The notes: a model not told the origin generated them from the letters alone. A stretch of 48,894 nt of DNA from DAHUXT01 sp036273675 (GCA_036273675.1 DASUHD010000068.1:1-48894), one strand, 5' to 3'; counted from the stretch's first letter, positions 26,489 to 34,931 are shown. Translations and numbers: made by a program.

Positions 26489-27421
26489 ATGCGCCTTTTT
26501 GGCTGGCGGCGTGGAGCCTCTAGACGGGCCGATTCAGGTGAGTTAGCGGCGGACCTGGCACAGTGGGAGGGAGATACGCCCTTCCGGGTTGTGGGCGGCA
26601 GACGGCGCAAGGCCGGTATACCCTACATCGTGCCGTGGGATATCGAAGAGCATAACCGTCTGGATTTCCAGCATTTCATGCTGCGCTATGCGCTTCGTGG
26701 CAACTATGCCGCGCCAATTCGCGATCCACAGAGCATCCTGGATGTCGGCAGCGGCACGGGCCGCTGGGCCATCGAGATGGCCAACCATTTCAAACGCGCC
26801 TCGGTGGTCGGTTTCGATATCAGTCCTCCGCCGGTTGACCTGCTCGCCGAGAAGGGCATGGAGATGCGCCCCAGGAACTATCGGTTCGTGCTTGGGAATC
26901 TCCTGGAAGGTTTGCCCTTCCCTGACCGCAGCTTCGACTACGTCCATATGCGGGCGCTGGTAACGGCCATTCCCCATGATCGCTGGCAGGGGGTCATCGG
27001 CGACCTGGCGCGTGTGACACGGCCGGGCGGCTGGGTGGAATCGCTTGAGGTGACCTTTCTGGAGGGCGGCGGCCCCGCGGTCAATCAGTTGATGGCCTGG
27101 CTGGATGCTACTCTTGCCCTGCGCAATGTGGTCTTTATGGATGGCGGGGCGGTTGACACGGTGATGCGCTCGGTTGGGTTGACACAGGTGGGCGTCCGTA
27201 AAATGCCGATGCCATGCGGCGACTCTGGGGGGCGGCTTGGCAAAATGCTTGCCACTGATTGGATCTCAGTGCTGAAAGGTATCGGGGGGATGACCGTCGC
27301 GCAAGGAGTCGCGACGGCTGAGCAATTCAATCATGCCATCGAGGAGATGCAGCGCGAGCTGGCCGACCCACGGCTCCAATGCGTTATGCCGCTCTACATC
27401 GCCTTTGGCCAGCGCCAGTAG
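26489..27421 (+). CDS. class I SAM-dependent methyltransferase
   Basis: 310 residues. SAM-binding motif I is SILDVGSGTGRWAIEMA near residue 84, post-I VVGFDISPPPVDLL, and the IV/V region FPDRSFDYVHMRALVTAIPH and LARVTRPGGWVE. The layout resembles LaeA/UMTA-type methyltransferases. The N-terminal 50 residues are basic then rich in charged residues and end in YIVPWDIEEHNRLDFQH, a segment common in this family. Substrate unknown. The ATG at 26489 follows GGAAAGAGAG. An unusual pair of mutually exclusive hairpins lies 65-105 bases upstream. Confidence 0.85.
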   Translation: MRLFGWRRGASRRADSGELAADLAQWEGDTPFRVVGGRRRKAGIPYIVPWDIEEHNRLDFQHFMLRYALRGNYAAPIRDPQSILDVGSGTGRWAIEMANHFKRASVVGFDISPPPVDLLAEKGMEMRPRNYRFVLGNLLEGLPFPDRSFDYVHMRALVTAIPHDRWQGVIGDLARVTRPGGWVESLEVTFLEGGGPAVNQLMAWLDATLALRNVVFMDGGAVDTVMRSVGLTQVGVRKMPMPCGDSGGRLGKMLATDWISVLKGIGGMTVAQGVATAEQFNHAIEEMQRELADPRLQCVMPLYIAFGQRQ

Positions 27422-27463
27422 CAGCCCATTCACATATTGATGATCCAGTGAGGACGGCGCCAC

Positions 27464-27670
27464 ATGCCCATGAAAGTGTACGAGGCAATACTGGCGCACC
27501 CGGCAAGTGTTGCACGCGTGGTGGCCGCGCGGCCAGCCATCGAGCGCGCTGGAGGAAGCGTCAAGCTCGCGCCACCTACAAGGAGCGGTATGGTGCTGGC
27601 GACACTTATGCTGCCAGACCAATACACGCCACAGGATTTCCTACCCGGACTTCCCTTTTACCCCATGTGA
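27464..27670 (+). CDS. small hypothetical protein
   Basis: 68 residues from the ATG at 27464; another in-frame ATG two codons later is possible. The protein is compact with a helical N-terminus (VYEAILAHPASVARVVA) and a Pro/aromatic tail (YTPQDFLPGLPFYPM) that looks conserved rather than random. It is 42 bases after the methyltransferase, same strand, with GAGGACGG upstream. Function unknown. A hairpin follows before the convergent citrate synthase gene. Confidence 0.5.
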   Translation: MPMKVYEAILAHPASVARVVAARPAIERAGGSVKLAPPTRSGMVLATLMLPDQYTPQDFLPGLPFYPM

Positions 27671-27673
27671 CAG

Positions 27674-27719
27674 TTCCTGCCCCTCCCGACACGAACTGGC
27701 GCAAGGGAAGGGCAAGGAA
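27674..27719. terminator. imperfect hairpin between convergent genes
   Basis: TTCCT (27674-27678) pairs with AGGAA (27715-27719), and the inner GCCC and TCCC runs pair with GGGC and GGGA with small mismatches. It lies between the small plus-strand gene and the end of citrate synthase. Confidence 0.4.
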
Positions 27720-27729
27720 TAGACACTCG

Positions 27730-28878
27730 TTATGGGCGCTCACCCACCGGAACGAACTTCAGTCCCTGGGGGCCGACGTATTCCGACTGCGGGCGGATCA
27801 GCCGATTGCCCACCATCTGCTCCAGCACGTGCGCCGTCCATCCGGCGACGCGGCTGATGGCGAAGGTGGACGGGAAGAGATCGCGGTCCAGCCCCACCGA
27901 GCTGAGGACGGCGGCGGAGTAGAATTCGACGTTGGTGTAGAGCTTCTGGTCCGACTTGCGGCGGTGCAGCTCGGCCAGCGCGTACTCCTCAGTACCGTGG
28001 GCCAGCGCGAAGAACTCCGGCGTGGACGACTGGCGCGCCATCTCGCGCAGAATCTCGGCGCGCGGGTCGGTCGTCTTGTAGACGCGGTGGCCAAATCCCA
28101 TCAACTTATGATGGCCGTCGAGCGCATGATCGATCCACGGCTTGATGTTGTCCACCGTGCCAATCGCGTCGAGCATATCCATCACCAGCGCGGGCGCGCC
28201 GCCGTGCAGCGGCCCCTTGAGCGCGCCGATGCCGCCGACAATCGCGGAGCAGATATCCGACTCGGTCGAGGCGATGACACGCGCGGTGAAGGTCGAGGCG
28301 TTCATGCTGTGATCGGCCAGCAAGACCAGATAGGTGTCGAGGCTCTTGACGTGATTCTCCGGCGGGACCTCGCCAGTCAACATATAGAGGTAGTTCGCGG
28401 CGTGGCCAAGGTCGGCGCGGGGCGCGACAGGCTCCTTGCCCTTGCGCAGCCGGTCGAACGCGGCGACAATCGTCGGGAAGCGCGCGGCCAGCGCCAGCGC
28501 CTGCTCGAAGGTTGCCTTGCCGCTGATCGGCAGCGCAGCGCCAATCGCTGATGCGCCGGTGCGCAGGTCGTCCATGGGGTCAGTGGAGGCGGGCATCGCC
28601 TTGATGGTCGCCAGCACGGCGTCGGGCAGCGCGCGCTGGGCGCTCATCGTCGCACGCAGGGTGTCTAGCTCGACCTGATTGGGCAGATGGCCCTTCCAGA
28701 GCAGGAAACAAACCTCTTCAAAGGTCGCCTTGCCCGCGAGCTGGCCGATATCATAGCCGCGATAGACGAGGCGCCCTTCGTTGCCGAAAACATGGCTAAT
28801 GGCGGTCGAGGCGACGACCACGCCATCAAGACCCTTCGGCGCGGCGCTGGAGTTGGACGTGGTTACAGAGGACATCAT
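27730..28878 (-). CDS. gltA: citrate synthase
   Basis: 382 residues, the short type I form. The start is the ATG at 28878 (MMSSVTTS), with AAAGGAGA upstream, rather than the longer open frame. Catalytic segments are intact: ADHSMNASTFTARV (His near 188), GPLHGGAPALVMDML, MGFGHRVYK (His near 262) and NVEFYSAAVL (catalytic acidic residue region near 316). It condenses oxaloacetate and acetyl-CoA at entry to the citric acid cycle; methylcitrate synthase activity cannot be excluded. A well-formed promoter lies about 140 bases upstream of the start. No other cycle gene adjoins it. Confidence 0.93.
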   Translation of the reverse strand: MMSSVTTSNSSAAPKGLDGVVVASTAISHVFGNEGRLVYRGYDIGQLAGKATFEEVCFLLWKGHLPNQVELDTLRATMSAQRALPDAVLATIKAMPASTDPMDDLRTGASAIGAALPISGKATFEQALALAARFPTIVAAFDRLRKGKEPVAPRADLGHAANYLYMLTGEVPPENHVKSLDTYLVLLADHSMNASTFTARVIASTESDICSAIVGGIGALKGPLHGGAPALVMDMLDAIGTVDNIKPWIDHALDGHHKLMGFGHRVYKTTDPRAEILREMARQSSTPEFFALAHGTEEYALAELHRRKSDQKLYTNVEFYSAAVLSSVGLDRDLFPSTFAISRVAGWTAHVLEQMVGNRLIRPQSEYVGPQGLKFVPVGERP

Positions 28879-29274
28879 TGTCTCCTTTAGCTCCTGGAAA
28901 GCCACTGGGGAAGCCAGGCTACTACTGAACACCGGAAGCGACCTCGCTCCCAGCTAGGGAAAGCACACCTGCCGCCAGTAGCGCGCACCCCGCGCCGCTA
29001 CGGCTCCTATACTAGGTTATAGTTGATTTGTGTTGATTTGTCCAGCCTGTTTTTCGCCAATTTACTCGACATAAGTCTAGTGCGCACAGCGTGGCAGAGT
29101 GCCTGCGCGATGTGCTATGCTGTGCTATCATGGCTGGCGCTCAGAGGGCTGCGCCGCTGGACCGCCCGGCTCATACCGGACAGGCGGCATACGCCACAGG
29201 CGCACTACCATGGAGGTCGGCTCTGCGCTGATCTCTACCTGGCGACCTCGGTCGCTCGTATCAGGGAGCTTCAC
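28879..29274. other. 396-bp divergent intergenic region
   Basis: Lies between gltA and clpP. It carries the gltA promoter, and a direct repeat TTGATTTG at 29023-29030 and 29033-29040 sits within that promoter's spacer. No other gene is supported; the plus-strand open frame from 29023 leads into clpP but lacks a ribosome site. Confidence 0.55.
29016..29044 (-). promoter_or_regulatory. candidate gltA promoter
   Basis: On the minus strand TGGACA (29044-29039) and TATAAC (29021-29016) are separated by 17 bases. The spacer contains two copies of CAAATCAA 10 bases apart, which could be a regulator site. The leader to gltA would be about 130 bases. Confidence 0.55.
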
Positions 29275-29946
29275 ATGGCATCTCGATTTGATCCCTACGC
29301 TCTCCGCTGGCAGGCAGGTGTAGGCCCCATCGCCACCCCAAACGATCTGCTGGTGCCAAACGTCATCGAGCAGACACCGCGCGGTGAGCGAGGCATGGAT
29401 ATCTACTCGCGCCTCCTGAAGGAACGCATCATCTTTATTGGCACGCCGATTGACGACCACGTAGCAAATCTGGTGGTGGCGCAGTTGCTCTTCCTCTCCA
29501 GCGAAGACGCCACCAAGGATATCAGCATCTATATCAATAGCCCTGGCGGCAGCATCTACGCCGGGCTGGCGATCTATGACACCATCCAGCACCTCAAGTG
29601 CGATGTCTCGACCGTCTGCATGGGCATGGCGATGAGCATGGGTGCGGTGCTGCTGGCCGCTGGCTCCAAGGGCAAGCGGTTCGCGCTGCCCAACTCCACC
29701 ATCCTGATCCACCAGCCGCTGGGCGGCGCCGAGGGTCAGGCGACGGATATCGAGATCACCGCGCGTGAGATCATCCGCCTGCGCGACTCGCTCTATAACA
29801 TCCTGGTCAAGCATACTGGCCAGTCCATGGATCGCATCAAGCAGGACTCCGACCGCAACTTCTACATGAAGGCCGAAGACGCCCTCAAGTATGGCATTGT
29901 GGACGAGATTCTGACCCCGAGTGAGACCGCGGCGCTCACCAGCTAG
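29275..29946 (+). CDS. clpP: ATP-dependent Clp protease proteolytic subunit
   Basis: 223 residues from the ATG at 29275 (MASRFDPYAL) with AGGGAG upstream. ClpP motifs: YINSPGGSIYAGLAIYDTIQ, catalytic Ser121 in GMAMSMGA (usually GMAAS), His146 in ILIHQPLGG. In the third catalytic position the usual D of T-[DE]-R-D is replaced: the sequence reads SDRNFYMKAEDA, placing Asn at about residue 194. It forms the barrel of Clp protease with an AAA+ partner not encoded here. Longer N-terminus (about 35 residues before MDIYSRLL) than many ClpP. Single gene, followed by a methyltransferase on the same strand. Confidence 0.95.
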   Translation: MASRFDPYALRWQAGVGPIATPNDLLVPNVIEQTPRGERGMDIYSRLLKERIIFIGTPIDDHVANLVVAQLLFLSSEDATKDISIYINSPGGSIYAGLAIYDTIQHLKCDVSTVCMGMAMSMGAVLLAAGSKGKRFALPNSTILIHQPLGGAEGQATDIEITAREIIRLRDSLYNILVKHTGQSMDRIKQDSDRNFYMKAEDALKYGIVDEILTPSETAALTS

Positions 29947-30046
29947 TCGCGGTCCAAACAGCCCTGGAGTAAGTTTGCGCTTGCTCTGGGGCTGCTCTCT
30001 ATTTGCCGTGCGTGGCGGCGCTTCGCAAGCGACGAGGGAGGCTGCT

Positions 30047-30745
30047 ATGGCGACGAGAAGCCCGCGTGTCAGCCTACGCATGCGCGTCCTCCGCGAAATC
30101 TTCGGCCTGCTCTACCGCAACCGCTACCTCTACTGGTTCGCCAGCACCGTGCCATTCGCTGGACAGTGGCGCGTCTGGCAGCGACTGGCGCTCCCGCGCA
30201 TCCGAGGCGCGCGCGTGCTGGAAATCGGCTGTGGACCAGGCAAGCTGCTGGCCGACATGGTCCGCGCGGGCTACACCTGCGCCGCGGTCGACCGCTCGCC
30301 GCAGATGGTGGCCGCCGCCAGAGACGAGTTGAAGCGCCAGGGTCTTCCCGAGACGCCGATCTCGCGGGGCGACGCGCAGCACCTGCCGTTTCTCGGCGAG
30401 AGCTTCGATACCGTCGTCAGCACCTTCCCCACCGACTACATCTATGAACCAGCCTCGCTCCGTGAGGTCGCGCGGGTGCTACGTCCCGGCGGGCGACTGG
30501 TGGTGGTGATGGGCGCGGGGCTGCTGCCGACGCGCGTAGCCCTGCTGCCGCTGGTTGGACTGGCGCGGCTGGTCTACGGGCCGTCGGCTCCATCCTCGGG
30601 GCGCGGCTGCGCGGCATCCGCACAGACAACCCGCCTGCCGCTCGACGCCGCTGGCCTGGTGGGCAAACCCCAGTGCGTGCGCGGGCCATTCTGGGAGGCG
30701 TACCTTATCGTTGCTGAGAAGCCAGGCACGCTCGCTCAGCCATAA
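30047..30745 (+). CDS. class I SAM-dependent methyltransferase (UbiE-like)
   Basis: 232 residues from the ATG at 30047 (MATRSPRVSL) with GAGGGAGG upstream. Motif I is VLEIGCGPGKLLADMVRAG near residue 57; CAAVDRSPQMVAAA and DAQHLPFLGESFDTVVSTF follow, and LREVARVLRPGGRLVVV is the typical Methyltransf_11 end of the core. The region YRNRYLYWFASTVPFAGQWR before the core is aromatic and could contact a lipid or membrane. Substrate unknown. It follows clpP by about 100 bases and may share its transcript. Confidence 0.85.
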   Translation: MATRSPRVSLRMRVLREIFGLLYRNRYLYWFASTVPFAGQWRVWQRLALPRIRGARVLEIGCGPGKLLADMVRAGYTCAAVDRSPQMVAAARDELKRQGLPETPISRGDAQHLPFLGESFDTVVSTFPTDYIYEPASLREVARVLRPGGRLVVVMGAGLLPTRVALLPLVGLARLVYGPSAPSSGRGCAASAQTTRLPLDAAGLVGKPQCVRGPFWEAYLIVAEKPGTLAQP

Positions 30746-30750
30746 TCGCC

Positions 30751-31323
30751 TCAGAGCGCGATCCAGTAGATCGAGACAATCTCCCCGGAGTCAAGCGCAG
30801 CGCCTGAGCGCTCCAGCACGCCGCCGTTGTTCACGATGACGCGCACCGATGCGAGATTGTCGTCCCGCACCGGCAGCATCACACGCTCCAGGCCGAGGGC
30901 GCGCGCCTTCTCGAGCACGAGCGCCAGCATCCGTGTCGCATAGCCGTTGCCGCGCTGGCACGGGCGGACGTTGTAGCCGATGTGGCCGTTATGCCGCTCG
31001 AAGGGCGGCGTCAGGCGCCAACGAAAGCGAATCTCACCCAGCGCGCGCCCTTCACGGTCAAGCAACACGTAGGTCGTCTGTGGCACGATATCCGGTGGCA
31101 AGTCGATGCCCAGCGATTCATTGCGCAGATCATCCACGAAGGCGACGAAGTCGCGGCGGGCCAGTTCGATGTCGTTCCAGCCATAGCCCTCGTCCGCCGC
31201 CTCGAACTCATCTACCATATTCAGATACGCCGCCGCCAGTTCAGGCGTGATCTCACTCAGCGCTGTCCCTGCCAGTGTGTCTGCCTTAGCCTGTGCTACG
31301 TCCTGGGCATCGTCGCCTCGCAT
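30751..31323 (-). CDS. GNAT-family N-acetyltransferase
   Basis: 190 residues, ATG at 31323 with AGAGGAAG upstream. The acetyl-CoA pyrophosphate-binding loop is in NVRPCQRGNGYATRML (Q/RxxGxG/A), preceded by the strand GHIGYNV and followed by the alpha4/beta5 region ALGLERVMLPVRDDNLASVRV. The layout fits the YjcK/predicted-acetyltransferase COG3981 type. Target unknown (amine, amino acid or antibiotic). It converges on the upstream methyltransferase with a gap of 5 bases between stops. Confidence 0.85.
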   Translation of the reverse strand: MRGDDAQDVAQAKADTLAGTALSEITPELAAAYLNMVDEFEAADEGYGWNDIELARRDFVAFVDDLRNESLGIDLPPDIVPQTTYVLLDREGRALGEIRFRWRLTPPFERHNGHIGYNVRPCQRGNGYATRMLALVLEKARALGLERVMLPVRDDNLASVRVIVNNGGVLERSGAALDSGEIVSIYWIAL

Positions 31324-31446
31324 GCTGTCTTCCTCTGGCTACCTCACCATCGGCGCTCACATGGCGCTCCCTGCCATGCAGTGTAGTCGGATAATTGCAT
31401 CTACGAATACGAGAAATCTGCTCGAACGGTCTCGGTGGACCACAAC

Positions 31447-31923
31447 TCAGGCGGCGGGCGCTGTCGGCGCAGCGGGCGCGGTGATGTAGCGCGGGTGGCG
31501 TAGCTCGCTCAGTAGCTCGTCGATCTCGTTCCACATGCGGCTTGGGCGCGCGCCCGGCACAGGGGCGGCGGCGGGTGTCGTCGGCGGTGGGCCATCGTTG
31601 CGCAGGCGGCGCATCAGCCACTCGCGGGCAGCCTCGGCCCAGATGTCGTCCTCGCTACGGCCCATGACGCGCGCCATCTCGGCCATCTCGGCGCGTAGTT
31701 CGCGCGCAACATCCAGCCGTGGCGCAACAATCTCTTCGCCGCTGCCACGCTCGGCGGGTGTCGCCGTCACCTGGCCAGCCTCTGGCGACGCCCAACGCCA
31801 ACGTGCCTCGGCGGTGGCGGACCCTAGCGAGCGCGCGGGCTGCGTCGGCTGGTACGAGCGGTGCGGCTGCCTCCAGATGTTGGCGTCATCGGTGGGGCTG
31901 TAAACTAGCGCATGCCAGCTCAT
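31447..31923 (-). CDS. unknown protein downstream of an SOS-box-like operator
   Basis: 158 residues from the ATG at 31923 (MSWHALVYSP), preceded by AGAGGAGA. The same frame is open to an ATG at 32034 just beside the operator, which would give 195 residues but has no ribosome site. The N-terminal 70 residues are polar and Trp/Arg-containing (NIWRQPHRSYQP, ARWRW), followed by a long helix (LRAEMAEMARVMGRSEDDIW, AREWLMRRL), a Pro/Ala linker, and an amphipathic helix RMWNEIDELLSELRHPRYI. I recognise no family. The promoter arrangement suggests DNA-damage control. It runs towards the GNAT gene, 123 bases away. Confidence 0.6.
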   Translation of the reverse strand: MSWHALVYSPTDDANIWRQPHRSYQPTQPARSLGSATAEARWRWASPEAGQVTATPAERGSGEEIVAPRLDVARELRAEMAEMARVMGRSEDDIWAEAAREWLMRRLRNDGPPPTTPAAAPVPGARPSRMWNEIDELLSELRHPRYITAPAAPTAPAA

Positions 31924-32033
31924 CTGCTCTTCTCCTCTCTGGCTATCGCTGGCCGTCGCTGCGCTTGATTGCACGGTTTCGCCGGACTCTGGCGTAGTGT
32001 GCGCAAACCTGCGGGCAACTGTCAGCAACTGCA

Positions 32034-32065
32034 TAGAACTTATGTTCTAATTATAATTAGAACAT
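32034..32065 (-). promoter_or_regulatory. LexA/SOS-box-like palindromic operator
   Basis: TAGAACTTATGTTCTA (32034-32049) is a perfect inverted repeat with the GAAC-N4-GTTC form of Gram-positive LexA boxes. It overlaps a second perfect 24-bp palindrome (32042-32065) whose arms are ATGTTCTAATTA and its complement, so three TAGAAC half-sites alternate over 30 bases. The -10 of the promoter lies inside it. Confidence 0.6.
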
Positions 32066-32078
32066 TGCGCGTTGTCCA
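32050..32078 (-). promoter_or_regulatory. sigma70-type promoter inside the operator
   Basis: On the minus strand TGGACA (32078-32073) and a perfect TATAAT (32055-32050) are spaced by 17 bases. The -10 box is within the 24-bp palindrome and the expected start point falls in the SOS-like box, a classic repressor position. Confidence 0.6.
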
Positions 32079-32262
32079 GTGGTTTTGTGGTCTCTCAGGA
32101 GGAAATGGCTATCGCTGTCGCCAGATGTCATGTGTGGGGGAGGGTGAGGTAGTCCCGGTTCGCAGTATGAATTCCCAGGATAATCCTGATCGTACCGCAT
32201 TCCGCGCCAGTCGAGACGGTTGATGAAGCCGTGATTAGCGGTACGGTAGCACCACGATACCA

Positions 32263-33726
32263 TCAACCGCCCGCGTATCGCGCCTCGATCTCCGCGAGCG
32301 TGCGCGCATGCTCGGCGGCTATCGCGTCCATGCGCCGCTCGTACTGCGTCTGCGCCTGGCTTGTCAACCGCAGACTCTTGGCTTCAATAGACAACCTGTA
32401 CTGCTTTGCCTGTCTGGCAATTGGTCGTTGAAGCAGACCAAAGAAAATTGCATATGCTACAGCCGCGAAGGACAAAATTACCGCTGTCAATATGAATATG
32501 CCCCAAAAGCCCTGATCGCTTCCCGCTGATAAATGAGTGATGGCAAACCAAAGTCCGATCGCTATTAAACCTAAAGCCATGATAACCGCAAGTGTCGACG
32601 TGATAAGCTCGAACGTTACGCTGGCAAGTCTTCGCCTCTGACTTTCCTGCTCTACTGCAGCAGTTGCACTTGCTTGTGCCTGCATGATAAGCGAATCGCG
32701 CTCAGCAGCGGCATCACTTTCCCGTTTTGCTTTTGCCTTTTCTGCCAGTTGCCGTTCTTCAGCGGCCTCTGTTTCTCGTTTCGCTATTGCCTCTTTAGCC
32801 AGTCGCTAGCCAGTCGCTGCTCCTTCCATTCCTCATAGGTAATCGGCACGTTCAGGCCAAGCTTGGGCGCTACACCTGCTGGGTCACGGAAGAACGGCGC
32901 GTGCTCTTTCCGCCAGAGATCGGTCAGAAGGTCTCGCGCACTTTCTTTGTCGTTCACCTCAACACAATGCTTGACATTCTCGTAGGTGTCGAGCCATGCA
33001 CTGTTCTGTTCTGCAATGGGCAGATATTCTTCCGCCCACGCCAACATGTCCCTATCCTGGTCGCCGAGCGCAATCAGCGCCTTGAGCGCTCCAGCTTCAG
33101 CGCCATATTGGCCGTCTTTGCGCGCCACTTCCGCCTGTTCGCGGAGCCGTTGCGCGCGTTGCTGATAGAGTCGCTGGTTCAGTTGATCAAGATCGACTTG
33201 CGCTCGTCCACCAGAGTAGGTGGGTGCCCGATGAATAAGGCGCTGGTAGAGTATCGTTGCACGCTCAGGGTCAGTGGATTCCAGATCGTGCGCCTGGTTG
33301 TAGAGAGTCCGTGGGTCAGAAGCCTGGTCAAACGAGGGATCCTGACAGCCGTCAATCAACTCGACCAAAGCTGTCTCGTAAGGCCGATTCACAAAGTCCA
33401 CCCACTGAATCTTCGAGAGTTCAGCAGGCACGGTTGGCAGATTCGGATTGTGGAGGAGCGTCACGATGCGCTTGCCCAACTGATGCGCGTACTCGTATTC
33501 ATGGCGCACATAGGGCGACGCTATGGCATCTGGCGACAGCACCACAATCATCAAGGGATACTCGCCGATGGCGTGGTCAATCTGTGGCTGCCACTCGCGC
33601 GTGCCCTCCAGCTTTCTCCGGTCCACCCGATCTTGAAGCCGCACGTTGCAGGTCAGTTTCGAGGCGATCTACAAAGTCCCTATCAGTGCGGGAGTAACTG
33701 ATGAATGTAGAGATCTCTTCTGGCAT
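32263..33726 (-). pseudogene. TIR-domain membrane protein, disrupted by two frameshifts
   Basis: The start is the ATG at 33726 (MPEEISTFISYSRTDRDFVD) with GAGGAG upstream, clearly a TIR N-terminus. The frame shifts near 33633-33655; the TIR domain resumes as NVRLQDRVDRRKLEG, IVVLSPDAIASPYVRHEYEY (the RHE Glu aligns with the NADase glutamate) and KRIVTLLHNP. A helical repeat-like middle runs to EEWKEQRLA. An exact 11-bp tandem duplication at 32797-32818 then shifts the frame to a stop at 32784. Deleting one copy restores a continuous frame through a Lys/Glu/Ala coiled coil into the segment at 32685-32263, which has two membrane helices (SVTFELITSTLAVIMALGLI region and GIFILTAVILSFAAVAYAIF) and a coiled-coil tail. 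Restored length is about 485 residues. Confidence 0.85.
32797..32818 (+). repeat. 11-bp exact tandem duplication inside the TIR gene
   Basis: AGCCAGTCGCT at 32797-32807 is repeated exactly at 32808-32818. Removing one copy joins the two reading frames of the TIR-domain gene with no stop codon between them. Confidence 0.95.
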
Positions 33727-33823
33727 AGCCGCACTCCTCACATACAGCGCACGCCCGACACTGATGTAATAGGGACAAGCTGGCGCGCCTGCCGCCATTA
33801 TACACAGTGTGGCTGTTAATGGG

Positions 33824-33990
33824 AAGCGGCTGGCGACTGAAGCCGCGCCTAAGCGCCTTTGGCGGCAAAGCCCGCCTGCGCGGGCTGAAGAGGCGAAGCA
33901 CTAGCTGACGCATGCGCCGGGCGGGTATGGGAGAAACCGCGAAGGCGGGTTTCGTGGCCGCAGACCATCGAGGCGCGGTTTCAACCGCCC
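33824..33990. repeat. dispersed palindromic intergenic element (copy A)
   Basis: A string of hairpins: CTGAAGCCGCGCCTA, an inner stem, CAAAGCCCGCCTGCGCGGGC, then ACCGCGAAGGCGGGTTTCG and GGCGCGGTTTCAACCGCC. Its left half shares order and sequence with 36942-37004. It overlaps the last codons of the exporter gene at 33981. Confidence 0.6.
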
Positions 33991-34931
33991 GCGCGCTCGC
34001 CAGTGCGGGTTGCGCCGATGGCGGCGGTGGTGACCAGCACAAGCGCGATGATGGCCCGCAATTCGAGGGCTTCGCGCAGCACGAGCCAGCCCACCAGCGC
34101 GGCGATAGCGGGTTCGAGGCTCATGAGGACGCCGAAAGCGCTGGGCGAGATGCGGCGCAGCGCGGCCATCTCCAGCGAGTAGGGTACGACCGAGGAGAGC
34201 AGCGCGACAACCGCGCCCAGCAGCAATAGACGCGGATCGAGCAGCGCGCTTCCCGCGCTAGCGATGCCTACGGGCAGGAGCGCCACCGCGCCAACGGTCA
34301 TGGCGAGCGAGAGGCCCGTCCCACCGGGAAATGCTTTTCCGACCCGCGCGGTCAAGAGGATGTAGATCGCCCAGCACGCGCCAGCGACGAGCGCCAGCAG
34401 CAGTCCTAGTGGATCGAGCGGCACCGCCCCAAACACGCCGAGCGGCGCAAATAACAGGATGCCTATGACCGCGAGCACCGCCCAGAGCACATCGAGCGCA
34501 CGGCGCGATCCGACGACCGCAACACTCAGCGGCCCGATGAACTCGACGGTCACAGCGATGCCAAGGGGGATACGGGCGAGCGCGGAGTAAAACGAGAAGT
34601 TCATCAGCGCGAGTATAAGGCCGAAGAGGACCACTGCTGCGTAGTCTGCCCGCCGCGCGCCGGAGAGCCCACCAGCGTGACGCCAGGGTCGCCAGACCGC
34701 CAGCAGAGTCAGCGCGGCGAACCCGACACGCAGCAAGACGACGCCCGCTGGCCCCAGCGAATTGAACAGGCCTATTGCCAGCGCCGCGCCCAACTGGACG
34801 GTAATCATCCCGAAGACCACCATGCTCGATGGTGGCATAGAGCCTGAGAGGCCGGCGATAAAGCGCAGCGGGTTGCCAGAACCCCCAGCGCCGCGCGAAC
34901 GAGCGGTAAAGCCGCTCTTGATGGACAACAT
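33981..34931 (-). CDS. EamA/RhtA-type drug/metabolite exporter
   Basis: 316 residues from the ATG at 34931 (MLSIKSGF), with GAGGGAG upstream. About ten membrane helices in two EamA repeats are evident (for example FAALTLLAVW, AVVLFGLILALMNFSFYSAL, VLAVIGILLFAPLG, IIALVLVTTAAIGA). The segment RIPLGIAVTVEFIGPLSVAV is characteristic of the RhtA threonine/homoserine exporter branch. It probably exports amino acids or related metabolites across the inner membrane. The C-terminus runs into a palindromic element. A promoter candidate lies 35-60 bases upstream of the start. Confidence 0.88.
   Translation of the reverse strand: MLSIKSGFTARSRGAGGSGNPLRFIAGLSGSMPPSSMVVFGMITVQLGAALAIGLFNSLGPAGVVLLRVGFAALTLLAVWRPWRHAGGLSGARRADYAAVVLFGLILALMNFSFYSALARIPLGIAVTVEFIGPLSVAVVGSRRALDVLWAVLAVIGILLFAPLGVFGAVPLDPLGLLLALVAGACWAIYILLTARVGKAFPGGTGLSLAMTVGAVALLPVGIASAGSALLDPRLLLLGAVVALLSSVVPYSLEMAALRRISPSAFGVLMSLEPAIAALVGWLVLREALELRAIIALVLVTTAAIGATRTGERAGG

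Noticed and set aside
27379..28551. 390-codon open frame antisense to citrate synthase
   Set aside because: Shadow of gltA, which has a clear start, promoter and catalytic motifs on the minus strand.
31377..31390. 14-base match ATGCAGTGTAGTCG with about 38505-38518
   Set aside because: A single short match without extended similarity; could be chance.
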